DNA of 64,000 nucleotides. Source: CAZEPJ01 sp964514105 (GTDB lineage Bacteria > Desulfobacterota > Desulfocorpusculales > Desulfocorpusculum). The stretch's first letter is position 1. Each line of letters opens with the position of its first letter. A program made the translations under genes and the position numbers. Below, one piece after another: positions 27,265-36,178 of this stretch. The notes beneath the pieces are model-generated. The model made no database searches. It was given only the letters and a program-made list of their open reading frames with translations, and was not told the origin of the DNA. The stretch spans positions 1 to 64,000 of the forward strand of contig CAZEPJ010000006.1 of the NCBI GenBank assembly GCA_964514105.1, given 5' to 3'.

Positions 27265-27830
27265 TTCTTCTCCTTGGATGAGGACTTGCGCGGCGGCGCG
27301 GAAGAGGTGCCGGGGCTGCTGGCGTTGTACTGCTGGATAACGCGGTCCGTGATGTCGATGGAGTCGGAAACGAACAGGGTCGCGTCCTTATCGACGATGA
27401 GGGTGAACTTCTCCTGCTGCCCGATCTGCCGCACCACATCGCTCAGATCCTTGAACATGAGGGTCTGAAGCTTCCTCCCCTCCATGAGCACTTCCTGGCG
27501 ATAGGACTCGGACAGGTTCTGGAACTCCATCTCCTTCTGACGCAACTCCTGCTCCTTGTCCAGGCGCGCCCGGTCGCTCAAGGTCAGGGCCTTGCCCTGG
27601 TAGTCCTGCCGCATCCGGTTCAGGTCTTCCTGCTTGGATTGAAGGATCCTTTCCTTCTCCTTGCGCATCTGGAAGACCTTCTCTCGAAACTCCTTCCCCT
27701 TGGTGGAGTTCTCGATGATGCGCTGCAGATCGATGAATCCGATCTTCACGTCCTGTGCGGACCACCCCACTCCGAGCCAGGCACCGAGCAACATGATGCT
27801 CATCGACAACCCCGCAATTCCTCTCTTCAT
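27261..27830 (-). CDS. skp: Periplasmic chaperone of the Skp/OmpH family
   Basis: Holds unfolded outer-membrane proteins in the periplasm and delivers them to the Bam complex. The 189-residue protein has a Sec signal peptide (hydrophobic to about residue 24, likely cut after GWSA). The conserved strand KIGFIDLQRII follows, and then a long, strongly charged alpha-helical hairpin (about 45-130) that forms the Skp tentacles. The tail is Ser/Lys-rich (RKSSSKEKK). Its position between bamA and lpxD is the usual order. The 163 bp toward bamA shows no clear terminator or promoter. Confidence 0.9.
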   Translation of the reverse strand: MKRGIAGLSMSIMLLGAWLGVGWSAQDVKIGFIDLQRIIENSTKGKEFREKVFQMRKEKERILQSKQEDLNRMRQDYQGKALTLSDRARLDKEQELRQKEMEFQNLSESYRQEVLMEGRKLQTLMFKDLSDVVRQIGQQEKFTLIVDKDATLFVSDSIDITDRVIQQYNASSPGTSSAPPRKSSSKEKK

Positions 27831-27993
27831 CCCTCTTCCTCCTGACCAGTCACTTGGGCTGCCGTGCCTCCAGCCCTGGGTTCACGCATCCCACACCATT
27901 GCGCGGCGCCTTTGCAGGTCGCAAGGGTCGGACATCCGGGCCCGCCCGAGCCTGCCTCTCCGGGCCATCCGGTCCCCCGGGTGGACGACCCCC

Positions 27994-30630
27994 TCAGAAC
28001 CCCCCCCCCATCCCGAAGGCCCACTCGATCCGCTTCTCGTCCGCCTCGGGCTTCAGATTGTAGCCCAATTCCACGCGGAGGGGACCCAGGGGGGAAAACC
28101 AGCGAAGCCCGAACCCTGCGGTGTGGCGGAACTTCCCGAAATCCACCGCATCCAGAAAGGCATTGCCGGTGTCGTAGAAGAGCACGCCCCGCAGCTCCAG
28201 CTTCTTGAGGATGGGGAAGATGTACTCGAAGTTGAAGAAGATCTCCTTGTCCCCCCCGATGATGTCCCCGGTGACGGGATCCCGCTGTCCGACGGCCCCG
28301 GGCTTGAATCCACGGATGGAGTTGATCCCGCCCAGGAAGAAACGCTCGTAGACCGGCAGCTCCTCGCCGCCCCATCCGTACCCGTAGCCGAACTCCCCCC
28401 GGACCATGAAGACCGTGTCCCACTTGATGGGGAAGTACTGGGCGGAGTTCACCACGAACTTGCCGAACTTGTCCCCCCCGAGTCCGGCAAACTCCGTGGT
28501 GAGATTGCTCAGGTTGCCTCGACTGGGGTAGAGGTTGTGGTCCCGGCTGTCGTAAATGAGCCCCCCGATGACGGCGCTCGTCTGGTGCCGCCCCTCGGAC
28601 TCCTGGAGGATGAAGGCGGAGTGCTTGTCCACATCGGTTACCTCAACGTCCTCGTAGCGATACCCCCAGGTGGCTGCCAGTCGCTTCCAGAGGCGATCCA
28701 GCGGGCGGGTAAAGAAGATGCTTCCACCCATGGCCCTTCGGGTGAAGTCGATGTAAATCCGGTCCGTGTTGTACGCGTCCAGTCGCATGGCGGTTCGCGT
28801 ATCCAGCAGGTACGGATCCATGAAGGTGAAGGTGTAGAACTGCCTCTTGGTCCCGATCTCCGCCTTGAGGCGGACCTTGTAGCCCCGGCCGAACAGATTG
28901 CTTTGCTGCACCTCGGCGACCCCGACGAACTCCTCGGCGGAGCTGTACCCCGCGCCCAGGGAGAAGGATCCCGTCTGCTGCTCTTTCACCTCCACGTTGA
29001 GGTCCACCACGTCCGGCGTAGCACCCGGCGTGCTGGTGATGTTGACCTCTTCGAAGAACTTCAAGGCCTTGAGCCTCTCATTGCTGGCCTTGAGGGCCGA
29101 GCTGCTGAAGGTGTCCCCTTCGCTCAGCATGACCTCCCGGCGGATCACCTTGTCGCGGGTCTTGGTGTTGCCCATGATCCGGATGCGACCGATATGGACC
29201 TTTTCCTTCTGCTGGATCTGGAGCCGCATGTCCACCGTCTTGGTGTCGTCCTGGATGTTGGTGAGCGGCTTGATCTCCACATAGGCGTATCCCAGATCCG
29301 AATAGCGCTCGGACAGGGATTGGATGTCCTTTCTCAAGAACTCCCTGCTGAAATGAGCCCCTTCTTTGGACTGCAGGGACTGCTTCATGGTCTCCTCGGC
29401 ATCGAGCAGATCTCCCTCGAGCCGAATGGACCGAACCGTGTAGACGGCCCCCTCCTCGATGGCGATGGAGATGAAAATGGATTCCTGATCCGTCTCGATG
29501 CGCGGCGTCCCGATCTTGTTCCTCAGGTAGCCGTGGTTGTAATAGAAATCCGCCAGGCGCTCCACGTCCTGCTTCAATGCCTCCTGGTCCAGGACCCCGG
29601 AGTCGTTCATCCAGTAAAGCCAGTCCTTCTCCTGGGTCTTCATCGCCTTCTTGAGCTCGGAATCGGGGAAGTGGGAATTGCCCTGGAACGTGACCTTCCT
29701 CACCCAGAACTTCTTCCCTTCCTGAATCTGGAAGATGACCCCCTTTTGGTTTCCCTCAAGGTCCTTCAGCTCATAGGAGATCTGGGCGCCGTAAAAGCCC
29801 TTCTCCTGATACAGCTTGTTGATCTTCTCCACCGTGTCTTTGAGCGACTGGTAGTTCAGGATGCTCTGCGGCTGCATGGTGATCACTTCCCGGATCTTGT
29901 CCGTATCGATCCTGTCGTTCCCGGTGATGATCACCTCCCGGATCGTCGGCTTCTCCCTCACCACGAAGATCACCCGCTTGCCACCCGGCGCATCCTGGAC
30001 GTTCACCTGGACGTCCTCGAAGTAGCCCATCTTATCGATGTCGCGGACGTCAGCCTGGAGGCGTGAGGAGGAGTAATCGTCCCCGACGCGGGTCTTGGTC
30101 CGCTGGAGCACCGCATCCACCCCGATGCGGCGGTTGCCCTCCACCTTCACCTCCACGATCTTCTGCCTCTGGAGGATCCTGGACAGGACCTGCTCCATGG
30201 CCCCCTCCGTGGCGCCGATGAGCTGCTCCCTGTCCGGCCCCTGGACGGACAACAACGCGGGGGCCTCGGGCGCTCCGGTGCCCTGGAGGCGCAGATCGAG
30301 GCTCAGGATCCGTCCGGCCTGGAGGATGCTTCCCCAGAGCACCCAGCCAGCCCCAGACCTCTCCCCTTCGCGTCGCGCCTGCTCCTCCGAGTAGCCTTCC
30401 GCCGGGGCCTTCTGCTCGGGTCGATGGGCGACTTTCACGCCCTCCTCGCCCTGCAATCTCGCCGCCATGACCCGCTCGATCAGCACGCGCAGATCGTCCG
30501 CATCTGGCTCCCCGCTGAAGACCTGGAGCGGAAGGATCTGGACCCGGACCTCGGTCGCCGCATGCCCCTCCCATGGGCGGGAGAAGAGAAGGACCAACCC
30601 AACCAGTACCAGCGGCCACGAACGTCTCAT
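27994..30630 (-). CDS. bamA: Outer membrane protein assembly factor BamA, with an extra N-terminal domain
   Basis: Inserts beta-barrel proteins into the outer membrane. The 878-residue protein has a signal peptide (about 1-24), then an additional domain (about 25-150), then five POTRA domains. The first POTRA starts at KIVEVKVEGNRRIG near residue 157. A C-terminal 16-strand barrel follows, with the conserved loop-6 FFLGGINSIRGF. It ends in phenylalanine (FGMGGGF), the beta-signal. Typical BamA is about 800 residues. The added domain (ILPLQVFSGEPDADDL...GAGWVLWGSI) resembles TolB/FlgO-type N-terminal folds. It overlaps lolD by four bases. Confidence 0.93.
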   Translation of the reverse strand: MRRSWPLVLVGLVLLFSRPWEGHAATEVRVQILPLQVFSGEPDADDLRVLIERVMAARLQGEEGVKVAHRPEQKAPAEGYSEEQARREGERSGAGWVLWGSILQAGRILSLDLRLQGTGAPEAPALLSVQGPDREQLIGATEGAMEQVLSRILQRQKIVEVKVEGNRRIGVDAVLQRTKTRVGDDYSSSRLQADVRDIDKMGYFEDVQVNVQDAPGGKRVIFVVREKPTIREVIITGNDRIDTDKIREVITMQPQSILNYQSLKDTVEKINKLYQEKGFYGAQISYELKDLEGNQKGVIFQIQEGKKFWVRKVTFQGNSHFPDSELKKAMKTQEKDWLYWMNDSGVLDQEALKQDVERLADFYYNHGYLRNKIGTPRIETDQESIFISIAIEEGAVYTVRSIRLEGDLLDAEETMKQSLQSKEGAHFSREFLRKDIQSLSERYSDLGYAYVEIKPLTNIQDDTKTVDMRLQIQQKEKVHIGRIRIMGNTKTRDKVIRREVMLSEGDTFSSSALKASNERLKALKFFEEVNITSTPGATPDVVDLNVEVKEQQTGSFSLGAGYSSAEEFVGVAEVQQSNLFGRGYKVRLKAEIGTKRQFYTFTFMDPYLLDTRTAMRLDAYNTDRIYIDFTRRAMGGSIFFTRPLDRLWKRLAATWGYRYEDVEVTDVDKHSAFILQESEGRHQTSAVIGGLIYDSRDHNLYPSRGNLSNLTTEFAGLGGDKFGKFVVNSAQYFPIKWDTVFMVRGEFGYGYGWGGEELPVYERFFLGGINSIRGFKPGAVGQRDPVTGDIIGGDKEIFFNFEYIFPILKKLELRGVLFYDTGNAFLDAVDFGKFRHTAGFGLRWFSPLGPLRVELGYNLKPEADEKRIEWAFGMGGGF

Positions 30631-31340
30631 GATCTTGCCCCTCCATCGGCTGCCCCACGGGGGATGTTCACGATCTTGCCGTCCACGACTTCCAGTTGGC
30701 GGTTCATCTTGCGGCTGAGATGCGGGTTGTGGGTGACCACCATCAAGGTGGCGCCGACCTGGCGATTCATCTCCAAGAGCAGATCCTCCACCCCTTCCCC
30801 GGTGCGGCGATCCAGGTTCCCCGTAGGCTCGTCGGCCAGCACCACCCGGGGCCGGAGCACCAAAGCCCTGGCGATGGCCACCCGCTGTTGCTCCCCCCCG
30901 GAGAGCTCCCCGGGTTTGTGACGCAACCGGTGCGAGAGCTTCAACTCCCCGAGGATCTCCCTGGCCAACGACGCCGCCCGCCCCCTCGGAACCCGCTGGA
31001 TCAACGCCGGCACCATGACGTTTTCCAGCGCCGTCAATTCAGGCATGAGATGATGAAACTGGAACACGAAACCGATGGTCCGGTTTCGAAAATCCGCCAG
31101 GCCGCGATCATCCAGCCGGAAGACGTCCTCCCCCCCGTAGCAGACGCGGCCGGAGGTGGGGCGGTCCAGCGTCCCCATGATATGGACCAGCGTGCTCTTT
31201 CCAACCCCCGAGGCCCCTGTGATGGCCAGCGTCTCGCCCGAAGCCACGTCGAGGTCGATGCCCCGCAGCACCTCGATCACCTGGCTGTCCTTGCGAAACC
31301 TTCGGGTCAACCCCCTGACGACAATGAATACCTCGCTCAT
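30627..31340 (-). CDS. lolD: Lipoprotein-releasing system ATP-binding protein
   Basis: ATPase of the LolCDE complex, which extracts lipoproteins from the inner membrane for LolA. The 237-residue ABC domain has Walker A GASGVGKST, a Q-loop in GFVFQFHHLMPELT, signature LSGGEQQR, Walker B VVLADEPTG and the switch histidine in VVTHNPHLSRK. MPELTALENVMVPAL is typical of LolD. It overlaps bamA by four bases. The 111 bp to the permease gene upstream contains no other gene. Confidence 0.92.
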   Translation of the reverse strand: MSEVFIVVRGLTRRFRKDSQVIEVLRGIDLDVASGETLAITGASGVGKSTLVHIMGTLDRPTSGRVCYGGEDVFRLDDRGLADFRNRTIGFVFQFHHLMPELTALENVMVPALIQRVPRGRAASLAREILGELKLSHRLRHKPGELSGGEQQRVAIARALVLRPRVVLADEPTGNLDRRTGEGVEDLLLEMNRQVGATLMVVTHNPHLSRKMNRQLEVVDGKIVNIPRGAADGGARS

Positions 31341-31451
31341 CGGCGGTCAGCCCCGTGGGCCCGCCCACGCGAATCCACACGGCCCTCCCCCCCGGCGCCC
31401 CCCGGGGACCGAGGCAGGACGCCTGGGGTCTCGGGCCACGCCCCCCCGCGC

Positions 31452-32708
31452 TCATCCATATCGAAGGCCCTCCACCGGCTCCATCCGGGAGGCCTTCCAA
31501 GAAGGATAGACGCTGGCAAGGACGCTGATGAGCAGCGTCACCCCGACGATGATCCCCACATCGATGGCGTTGACGCGGGAGGGGACCTCGGTGATGTAGT
31601 ATACATCGCCGGGCAGGAATCGAAAGCCCGTGATCCCCTCGACCCAACCGAGAATCCTATCGAGATTCCACGAAATCATCAATCCCCCGAGGCAGCCCAG
31701 GAGCGTTCCCGCGGACCCGATCATCAAACCCTGGAAGACGAAGATCTGGAGGACATGAGCGGATCGCGCCCCCATGGCCTTGAGAACCGCGATCTCCTTC
31801 TGTTTCTCCATCACCATCATGACCAGGATGCTGATAATCAGGAGAGCGGCGACCCCCACGATGCAGAAGAGGATCACGAACATGACGCGCTTTTCCATCC
31901 CCAAGGCAAACAGGAGATTCCGATTCCGCTGCATCCAATCCTCGGCCACGTACTCCCCTCCGAGGGGAGAGTCGTGGATCGACTTGCGCACATCCCGCGC
32001 CCGGTAGATCTCCTCCACCCGCAGTTCGATCCCCGTCACCCGTCCCGGGATCTCGAACACCTCCTGGGCCACAGCGATGGAGATGTATGCCAGTTTGAAG
32101 TCGAACTCCCAGTACCCCGAATCCATGAACCCCTTGACCTGGAACTTCTTCCACTTGGGCAGGTTCCCCCAGGGAGTCAACGTCCCGATGGGGGACACCA
32201 GCACCACGGTGTCCCCCACCCCGCATCCCAGGTAGTTGAGCAGCTCCTTTCCCAGGATGATTCCCGGCAACGCCCCCCGCACCGATGCGTCCAGATCCGC
32301 CAGATCCCCTCCCTTGAGGATCCGTTTGAACGGGATCACGCTTTCCGCCGTCTCCGGATCCAGGGCTCGGACCACCACCCCCGACGCCCGGTTCGGGCCC
32401 TGAACGATCACCTCCCGGGCGATGAAGGGGCTGGCACCCACAACCCCGGGGATCTTCAGAAGTCGCGCCCGCACCCCTTCGGGGTCCTTCATCTCCTGGC
32501 CCCGCTGCAGCACCACCACATGGGCCGTGATCCCCAGGATCCTCTCCTGAAGACTCTCGGCGAAGCCCGTCATCACGGCGATCACCACGATGAGGGCCGT
32601 GACCCCGATGGTCACGCCCAGGACCGACAGCCAGGTGACGACGGAAATCGCCCTCTGCTTGCGCCTGGCCCTCAGGTACCGCAGGCCGATCCATAGCTCG
32701 TAGCGCAT
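31452..32708 (-). CDS. lolC: Lipoprotein-releasing system permease (LolC/LolE family)
   Basis: Inner-membrane FtsX-superfamily subunit of the lipoprotein-release ABC transporter. The 418-residue protein begins with YELWIGLRYLRARRKQRAISVVTWLSVLG, given here in two parts, leading into transmembrane helix 1. A large periplasmic domain (about 45-260) follows, then three helices near 265-300, 315-350 and 375-405. The coupling region is EIAVLKAMGARSAHVLQIF. Only one permease gene is present, so the complex is probably a homodimer (the LolF-type arrangement). LolC, LolE and LolF cannot be told apart by name alone. Confidence 0.9.
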   Translation of the reverse strand: MRYELWIGLRYLRARRKQRAISVVTWLSVLGVTIGVTALIVVIAVMTGFAESLQERILGITAHVVVLQRGQEMKDPEGVRARLLKIPGVVGASPFIAREVIVQGPNRASGVVVRALDPETAESVIPFKRILKGGDLADLDASVRGALPGIILGKELLNYLGCGVGDTVVLVSPIGTLTPWGNLPKWKKFQVKGFMDSGYWEFDFKLAYISIAVAQEVFEIPGRVTGIELRVEEIYRARDVRKSIHDSPLGGEYVAEDWMQRNRNLLFALGMEKRVMFVILFCIVGVAALLIISILVMMVMEKQKEIAVLKAMGARSAHVLQIFVFQGLMIGSAGTLLGCLGGLMISWNLDRILGWVEGITGFRFLPGDVYYITEVPSRVNAIDVGIIVGVTLLISVLASVYPSWKASRMEPVEGLRYG

Positions 32709-32838
32709 GGCCTAGCGCGGGCTGCGCGTGGGTCAGCCCCTCGCCTCCCTTTCCCCCCCGCCATGTCCACCAGCGGCCAACCCGCCGGGGCCCTTCATCC
32801 GGATCGAGCACGGCGCAAGGGGCTCCCGCATCCCGCGG

Positions 32839-34347
32839 TCAGGAACCTCCCCGCCCCTCCGGGCGCAGGTGCGGAAAGAGGATCACATCCCGGATGGACG
32901 CCGAGTCCGTCAGGAGCATCACCAAGCGATCGATCCCCAATCCCTCCCCAGCCGTAGGGGGCATGCCGTGCTCCAACGCCCGCAGAAAGTCCTCGTCCAG
33001 CGGATGGGCCTCGTCATCCCCCTGTTCTCGAAGCGCCTTCTGCTCCATGAACCGGGCCCGCTGATCGTCGGGATCCGTCAGCTCGGAGAAGGCGTTGGCG
33101 ATCTCTCGCCCCCCAATATAGAGTTCGAAACGATCGACGAGGTGGGGCTCCTGGCGGTTCCTCCGCGACAGGGGCGAGATGGCCACGGGATGGTGGGTCA
33201 CGAAGGTCGGATCGTCCAACTGGGGCTCCACCAGGGCATCGAAGAGCTTCGCCTGCACCTTGCCCAGGGAGTCGCGCCCCTCGATCACCACATGGCGCGA
33301 CCGGGCGAAAGCCTTCAGGGATTCCAGCTCCTCCAAGGCCTCTCGAGGCACCCCGCCCATCTCCACCAGTCCATCCAGGAACCGCACGCGTCTCCAGGGG
33401 CGAGACAGGTCTATGGTCCTTCCCTGATAGACGATGCGCACGCCCTTGCCGAGCCGGGCCAGGAGCGTCTCGACGAGGTGTTCCGTGAGCCCCATCAGAT
33501 CGTTGAAGGATGCGTAGGCCTGATAGAACTCGAGCATGGTGAACTCGGGGTTGTGCTGCGTGGAGACACCCTCGTTGCGGAAGTTGCGATTGATCTCGTA
33601 GACCCGCTCCATCCCTCCGATGACCAGCCGCTTGAGGTAGAGCTCCGGCGCGATCCTCAGATAGAGATCCATGTCCAGGGCGTTGTGGTGCGTGACGAAC
33701 GGACGGGCGTCCGCCCCGCCCGCCAGGGGCTGCATCATGGGTGTCTCCACCTCCTGAAACCCCTGGCCGTCCAGGAACTCGCGGATCCAACGGATGATCG
33801 ACGTGCGAGATCGAAAGCCCTCCCTCACCTGGGGGTTCATGAGCAGATCGAGATACCGCTGACGGTAGCGACCCTCCACGTCCCGAATGCCGTGCCACTT
33901 CTCGGGAAGCGGTCGAAGGGCCTTGGACAGGACCTGAAACGACTCGACCCGCAAGGTCAGCTCACCGCTGCGGGTCCGAAACAGGCCCCCCTCGACCCCC
34001 GCATGGTCTCCGACGTCCAGACAACGGAATGCCGCCCCCTGGTCTTGGGGGAGGTTGGCGACCTGAACAAAACACTGGAGCCTTCCCGTGCGATCCATCA
34101 GGTCCAGGAAGCTGACCTTCCCGAAATCCCGCTTTCCCACGATCCGCCCCGCCAGCGAGAACCGGCCTTGGAGCGCCTCCAGATCCTTCCCCTCCCAGGA
34201 CCCGTATCGGGCCAGTACGTCCTCGATCTCCCCACGCGGGGCAAAGTCCTGGGAAAAGGGGTCGAGGCCCTGCGCCCGAAGGCGCTCCAGCTTCCGGCGG
34301 CGATCCAGCACAACGCCGGACGCCTTCTCCAACTCCTCCGATGCCAA
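32839..34347 (-). CDS. lysS: Lysyl-tRNA synthetase, class II
   Basis: Charges tRNA-Lys. The 502-residue protein has an N-terminal OB-fold anticodon domain (about 55-150, from LAGRIVGKRDFGKVSFLDL) and a class II catalytic domain. Motif 2 is ERVYEINRNFRNEGVSTQHNPEFTMLE, given in two parts here, and motif 3 is GEGLGIDRLVMLLT. The start is a TTG (34347) with AGGTGA just upstream, because an in-frame TGA lies two codons before it. A consensus promoter sits 38-66 bp upstream, inside the end of pilS, so lysS can be expressed independently of the pilus genes. Confidence 0.94.
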   Translation of the reverse strand: MASEELEKASGVVLDRRRKLERLRAQGLDPFSQDFAPRGEIEDVLARYGSWEGKDLEALQGRFSLAGRIVGKRDFGKVSFLDLMDRTGRLQCFVQVANLPQDQGAAFRCLDVGDHAGVEGGLFRTRSGELTLRVESFQVLSKALRPLPEKWHGIRDVEGRYRQRYLDLLMNPQVREGFRSRTSIIRWIREFLDGQGFQEVETPMMQPLAGGADARPFVTHHNALDMDLYLRIAPELYLKRLVIGGMERVYEINRNFRNEGVSTQHNPEFTMLEFYQAYASFNDLMGLTEHLVETLLARLGKGVRIVYQGRTIDLSRPWRRVRFLDGLVEMGGVPREALEELESLKAFARSRHVVIEGRDSLGKVQAKLFDALVEPQLDDPTFVTHHPVAISPLSRRNRQEPHLVDRFELYIGGREIANAFSELTDPDDQRARFMEQKALREQGDDEAHPLDEDFLRALEHGMPPTAGEGLGIDRLVMLLTDSASIRDVILFPHLRPEGRGGS

Positions 34348-34384
34348 CGGTCACCTCGTGCACCCAGACCAGTGAGGAAAGTTC

Positions 34385-34413
34385 TTTATAGCGGAAGCCA
34401 CCTTGGGCGTCAA
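34385..34413 (-). promoter_or_regulatory. Sigma-70 promoter of lysS
   Basis: TTGACG at 34408-34413, a 17-bp spacer and TATAAA at 34385-34390 on the minus strand. The predicted start near 34378 gives a leader of about 30 bases before the TTG start codon. The -35 box overlaps the pilS stop codon. Confidence 0.75.
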
Positions 34414-36161
34414 GACAAATCCCGAGAAACCGTCGGCAGTTGCCCCTCTCCCGGGCCCTTCTTCACGGCGGGCGATTGGGTCAAAGGACGCTCCGGAATC
34501 CACAGGGAGAACTTGGTGCCCTTGCCCACCTGGCTCTGGACCTCCACCCTGCCGCCCACGTCCACAAGGCTGCGGTGGACCATGGAGAGACCCAGGCCGG
34601 TCCCTCGATCCTTGGTGGTGAAGAATGGGTCGAAGACATGGTCCCTGATCTCGGGGGGGATGCCCACCCCGGAGTCCTCCACATCCATGAGGACCCACCG
34701 GGAGCTTTCCCCCGAGGTCCCGCCCGCGGGGTTGGCCCATCGCGCCCGCACCCACAGCGTGCCTCCCTGGGGCATGGCCTCCAGGGCGTTGTTCAGCAGG
34801 TTCCAGAAGACCTGCCTCATCTTCTTGGGATCCGCCCAGACGCGAAGATCCGGGGCGATCTGTTTGACCACCTGGAGCGAGGCCCGATCCTTGGGTTGTT
34901 CGATGAACAGGTCAAGGGTCTCCAGGAGGGCCCTGGAGAGGTCCACCTCCTGCACCTTAAGCTGTTCAGGGCGGGCGAACAGGAGAAAGTCGGTCAAAAG
35001 ACCGTTCAATCGATGGGTCTCCCGCATGACGATCTCCATGAGCCGGTGATTGGACCCATCCAGCCTCAGTTCGTTCTTGAGGATCTGGATGGAGCCGCTG
35101 AGGGATGCCAGGGGATTGCGGATCTCGTGGGCGATGCGAGCCGCCATCTCCCCGATGGTGGCGAGGCGGTCCACTCGCCGGAGATGCTCCTCCATGGCGA
35201 TGGCCTGGGTGAGGTCCTGGAAATGGATGATCGTGCCCACCACCGCGCCGTCCTCACTCCTCAGGGGAGTCAGGGAGAAGCCGAGATGAAGTCGATCCCC
35301 GTCCGGTCGCCCGTAGCCCATGGTGCGCCTCTTGGCCTCCAGGGCCAGGGGACCCCCCTGGCCGCCCCGGAGGAGCTCCGAGGGCAGGTCCGGAAAGAGC
35401 GTCTCCAGCGGCCGCTGCAAGAGCTCCCCCATGGGGACCCCCATGATGTCTGCGGCGGCCTGGTTGGCGAAGTTGACCCGACCCTGGAGATCCGTCGTGA
35501 GCAGGCCGCTGTGGAGGCACTGCAGGATGTTCTCATGGATGGCGGTGAGCTTGGAGAGATCGGATTGGGTCTCCTCCAGCTCCTGCTGGCTGATCCGCGC
35601 CTGCTCTGCCAGGTAGCTGCTCAGGAAGGCGACCAGGAAGAAAGCGCTCAGATTGATGAGGATCTTGTAGAAGACCTCGCTCCCCACGGAATCCAGGAGG
35701 CGGTGCCCGCCCCACTCCATGGCGGGCAGGAGGCCGAAGTATCGCAGATTGAGCAGTCCGCCGTACAGCAGACCGCTGACGGAAGCGGCTGCCAGTCCCC
35801 CCCTGCGGTACAGAAGGATGCTCCCTGTGATGATGGAGAGGTTGTAGATCGACGAAAAGACGCTTTCCTCGGCGCCCGTGAGATAGACAAGCAGGGTCTC
35901 CAGGGCGATGTCCACGGCGATCTGGGCATAGGCCAGGCGTCGGATGTCCCGCGCTCGCTTGAGCAGCAGGACGTACAGGAGGCTGAGAACGTAAATCGCC
36001 GCCGTCAAGCCGTAGAGGCCGACCAGCGGCCATACGAACAGCCCCGTGGTCTCCCGGAACTGGAGCAGGACCGTGGCGCCCAGCAGAAAGGTCGCCACCA
36101 CCACCCGAAGGAACATCAGCCATCGGAGACGGCCCAGGAGGACACGGTCAACGCCGGGCAT
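34410..36161 (-). CDS. pilS: Membrane sensor histidine kinase, PilS/NtrB-like
   Basis: A 583-residue two-component sensor. About six transmembrane helices span residues 10-190. A PAS domain (about 215-320, INFANQAAADIMG-like RVNFANQAAADIMG) and the kinase core follow. The phosphoacceptor histidine is in IAHEIRNPLASLSGS, the N-box is NLLNNALEAMP, G1 is DSGVGIPPEI, the F-box is FDPFFTTK and G2 is GTGLGLSM. The six-helix plus PAS layout and the neighbouring pilC, pilT and pilB point to PilS, which controls pilin transcription through the sigma-54 activator PilR. No pilR follows; lysS is next. I start at the ATG at 36161 (GAGGGGGG site) rather than the TTG at 36182 that overlaps the pilC stop. 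Confidence 0.85.
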   Translation of the reverse strand: MPGVDRVLLGRLRWLMFLRVVVATFLLGATVLLQFRETTGLFVWPLVGLYGLTAAIYVLSLLYVLLLKRARDIRRLAYAQIAVDIALETLLVYLTGAEESVFSSIYNLSIITGSILLYRRGGLAAASVSGLLYGGLLNLRYFGLLPAMEWGGHRLLDSVGSEVFYKILINLSAFFLVAFLSSYLAEQARISQQELEETQSDLSKLTAIHENILQCLHSGLLTTDLQGRVNFANQAAADIMGVPMGELLQRPLETLFPDLPSELLRGGQGGPLALEAKRRTMGYGRPDGDRLHLGFSLTPLRSEDGAVVGTIIHFQDLTQAIAMEEHLRRVDRLATIGEMAARIAHEIRNPLASLSGSIQILKNELRLDGSNHRLMEIVMRETHRLNGLLTDFLLFARPEQLKVQEVDLSRALLETLDLFIEQPKDRASLQVVKQIAPDLRVWADPKKMRQVFWNLLNNALEAMPQGGTLWVRARWANPAGGTSGESSRWVLMDVEDSGVGIPPEIRDHVFDPFFTTKDRGTGLGLSMVHRSLVDVGGRVEVQSQVGKGTKFSLWIPERPLTQSPAVKKGPGEGQLPTVSRDLS

Positions 36162-36178
36162 CGTCCCCCCTCGGGAGG

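Noticed and set aside
27661..30066. Plus-strand open frame of 801 codons antisense to skp and bamA
   Set aside because: The opposite strand has intact skp and bamA with signal peptides and the C-terminal beta-signal; this frame has no recognisable domain.
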